Assembly: GCA_012521455.1 (NCBI GenBank)
Contig: JAAYMJ010000030.1
Location: 1 to 6,629 of the forward strand
DNA: 6,629 nt
From: Clostridiaceae bacterium
Lineage (GTDB): Bacteria > Bacillota > Clostridia > UMGS1883 > JAAYMJ01
Direction: 5' to 3'
The first letter of the stretch is position 1; each line of letters opens with the position of its first letter. Of the stretch, positions 5,541 through 6,629 are shown in pieces. Below the pieces are notes generated by a model that ran no database searches, was not told where the DNA came from, and saw only the letters and a program-made list of their open reading frames with translations. A program made the position numbers and the translations under genes.

Positions 5541-5963
5541 ATGACAGAAAAAGAAGCTATTGCGGATTTGAAGAGTTATCTTCATAATTTATTGTATTTA
5601 AAACAAAAAGAAGATGACATAAAAGAATTCAGGTGCAAAATTGAAAAGACCACTAAGGTTTTGTCGGATATGCCCCATGCGAAAGGTTTCCGATCAAGCC
5701 TGGAAGACCAGATTGCAAAGCTGATTGAACTGGAGAATGAGCACAGGGAAATATTCATTTTTATAAATCAAAAACGGCTTCAAATTGAAAAAAAAATCAG
5801 CCAAATTCCCCAGCCGAAGAGAAATGTCTTGTATTTAAGATATATAAAAGGATATACCGTGGAAAAAATCGCGGAATTGATGAATTACAGCTATATTCAG
5901 ATTATCAGGATACATAAGGAGGCAATTTCAGATTACATAAAAACAAAAGATGATACACAATGA
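5541..5963 (+). CDS. Phage regulator with sigma-70 region 4-like C-terminus (DUF1492/Xpf-like)
   Basis: A 140-aa protein that probably activates late phage genes. Residues 1-88 are charged and helical, with heptad-like stretches around YLKQKEDDIKEF and IAKLIELENEHRE that suggest a coiled coil. They include the MPHAKGFRSSLEDQ segment, which resembles the DUF1492 family. Residues 90-132 (PQPKRNVLYLRYIKGYTVEKIA onward, ending in SYIQIIRIHKEA) match sigma-70 region 4, the helix-turn-helix that binds -35 elements. There is no region 2, so it either works with another subunit or only modifies polymerase. A TTG at 5520 is in frame, but the ATG at 5541 has AAGGGAGGGG at ideal distance and is preferred. 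It is the first gene under the repressor-controlled rightward promoter and precedes the terminase gene. PBSX xpf, a positive control factor, holds the same position. Family naming is by eye. Confidence 0.8.
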   Translation: MTEKEAIADLKSYLHNLLYLKQKEDDIKEFRCKIEKTTKVLSDMPHAKGFRSSLEDQIAKLIELENEHREIFIFINQKRLQIEKKISQIPQPKRNVLYLRYIKGYTVEKIAELMNYSYIQIIRIHKEAISDYIKTKDDTQ

Positions 5964-6020
5964 TATATAATTATGTGGTATATTGCTAGTGTGGGAAAAA
6001 GAACCCAATGAAAATATTGA

Positions 6021-6062
6021 AAAAATTGATTTTTGCAGTTTGATAATTTTAAAAATTGATTT
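6021..6062. repeat. 12-bp direct repeat, 30-bp period
   Basis: AAAAATTGATTT occurs at 6021-6032 and again at 6051-6062, between the sigma-like gene and the terminator. The region is very AT-rich, so chance is possible; a binding site for the sigma-like regulator is another option. Confidence 0.3.
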
Positions 6063-6066
6063 GACA

Positions 6067-6099
6067 AAAAAACCGCGCTTTTTAAAAGGGCGGTTTTTT
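6067..6099 (+). terminator. Intrinsic terminator between the sigma-like gene and the terminase gene
   Basis: AAAAAACCGC (6067-6076) pairs perfectly with GCGGTTTTTT (6090-6099). A few A-T and G-C pairs extend inside after a G-G mismatch, and the T tract continues with more T-rich sequence. It lies about 100 bp after the stop of the sigma-like gene and 82 bp before the terminase start. It should end most of the early transcript. Confidence 0.88.
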
Positions 6100-6181
6100 G
6101 TTGCCTTTTTTTCTCGCACCCTCTTTTTTTAGGCATAAATAAAAAAGAGAGGCTGCTTAAAACTATATTTGGAGGGATAAA

Positions 6182-6629
6182 ATGGGCGAAAATTTAACTT
6201 TAAAGCAAATGCGGCTTTGTGATGAGTATTTGATTGACTTTAATATAAAAGAGGCGTCAAAGAGGGCGGGGTATTCCTATTCCAGCGCAAAGCGGATTTT
6301 AAAGATGCCTAAAGCGCAAGAATACATAAGAAAAAAGCAGGAGGATATTTCAAGCAAGCTAAATATCACAGCCCAAAAAGTGATTGAAGAATATGCAAAA
6401 CTTGCCTTTTTTGATATTAGAAACATTTTTAACCCTGATGGGAGCCCAAAGCCCATAAATGAGCTGGATTCATCGGTTTCTGCCGCGATTTCTTCGGTTG
6501 AAGTGGTTGAACTTTATGAAGGAAGGGGTGAAAATAAGAGGTTTGTAGGGTACAACAAAAAGTATAAAATAGCGGACAAAAAAGCGGCGCTGGATTCTAT
6601 TTGCAAGCATTTGGGCTTATTTAAGGAAA
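6182..6629 (+). CDS. Phage terminase small subunit, N-terminal part (cut by the window edge)
   Basis: Small terminase subunit, which recognises phage DNA and loads it onto the large subunit for packaging into capsids. The ATG at 6182 follows GGAGGG at ideal spacing, and the frame stays open for 149 codons to the edge. The N-terminal part (about residues 5-50, LTLKQMRLCDEYL, IKEASKRAGYS, AKRILKMPKAQEYI) is the helix-turn-helix typical of Terminase_2 proteins. It is followed by AQKVIEEYAKLAFFDIRNIF, an AISSVEVVE strand region, and a DKKAALDSICKHLGLFKE end, in the order expected for the family. The C-terminal oligomerisation part may lie outside the window. It corresponds to xtmA in PBSX. A terminator sits upstream and I see no SigA promoter in the 82-bp gap, so a special promoter or antitermination is implied. 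Confidence 0.9.
   Translation, partial: MGENLTLKQMRLCDEYLIDFNIKEASKRAGYSYSSAKRILKMPKAQEYIRKKQEDISSKLNITAQKVIEEYAKLAFFDIRNIFNPDGSPKPINELDSSVSAAISSVEVVELYEGRGENKRFVGYNKKYKIADKKAALDSICKHLGLFKE

Noticed and set aside
6017..6047. Possible promoter TTGAAA (6017-6022) with GATAAT (6042-6047).
   Set aside because: The 19-bp spacer is long, and any transcript would start near 6054 and hit the terminator at 6067-6099 at once, so it cannot serve the terminase gene.
5928..6136. Minus-strand open frames of about 63-67 codons across the sigma-like/terminase gap.
   Set aside because: They read through a strong terminator hairpin, are low in complexity, have no good ribosome binding site, and lie opposite the direction of the element's genes.

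Overview
The window is AT-rich DNA from an endospore-forming, low-GC Gram-positive bacterium, most likely a member of the Clostridia. The strongest evidence is an intact gene for the forespore sigma factor SigG. Strong AGGAGG-type ribosome binding sites and consensus SigA promoters agree with this. I cannot name the genus.

Bases 1-4457 look like ordinary chromosome. On the minus strand lie an aromatic-acid-exporter-like membrane protein (111-1133), a classical short-chain dehydrogenase (1240-1995) and an HD-domain hydrolase (2184-2756), each with its own recognisable promoter. On the plus strand is sigG (2987-3760), standing alone without the usual spoIIGA-sigE genes upstream. A nitroreductase of the Frm2/type III group (3861-4457, minus) converges on sigG, and a strong bidirectional terminator separates them.

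Bases 4487-6629 are the left part of a phage-derived element. Reading left are an XRE repressor (4954-5268) and an ImmA/IrrE metallopeptidase (4487-4915). Reading right are a small regulator ending in a sigma-70 region 4-like helix-turn-helix (5541-5963) and the start of a terminase small subunit (6182 to the window edge). The divergent control region (5310-5540) has two near-consensus SigA promoters. It also has four copies of a 19-bp inverted repeat, AATRGAC-N5-GTCTATW. One copy fills the spacer of the repressor promoter and another lies in the spacer of the rightward promoter.

The inferred circuit: the repressor shuts off the rightward promoter and its own promoter, ImmA removes the repressor on a signal, and the sigma-like protein is then made and turns on the packaging genes. 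A terminator separates the terminase gene from the sigma-like gene, and I see no SigA promoter in front of it. The gene order matches the control end of the defective prophage PBSX of Bacillus subtilis (xkdA-xre, then xpf, then xtmA), but with every gene between repressor and sigma-like factor missing. This makes a domesticated particle-producing element (PBSX-like, tailocin-like or gene-transfer-agent-like) a reasonable hypothesis, although most of the element lies beyond the window. The nitroreductase gene starts 29 bp after immA on the same strand and may be co-transcribed with the repressor operon.
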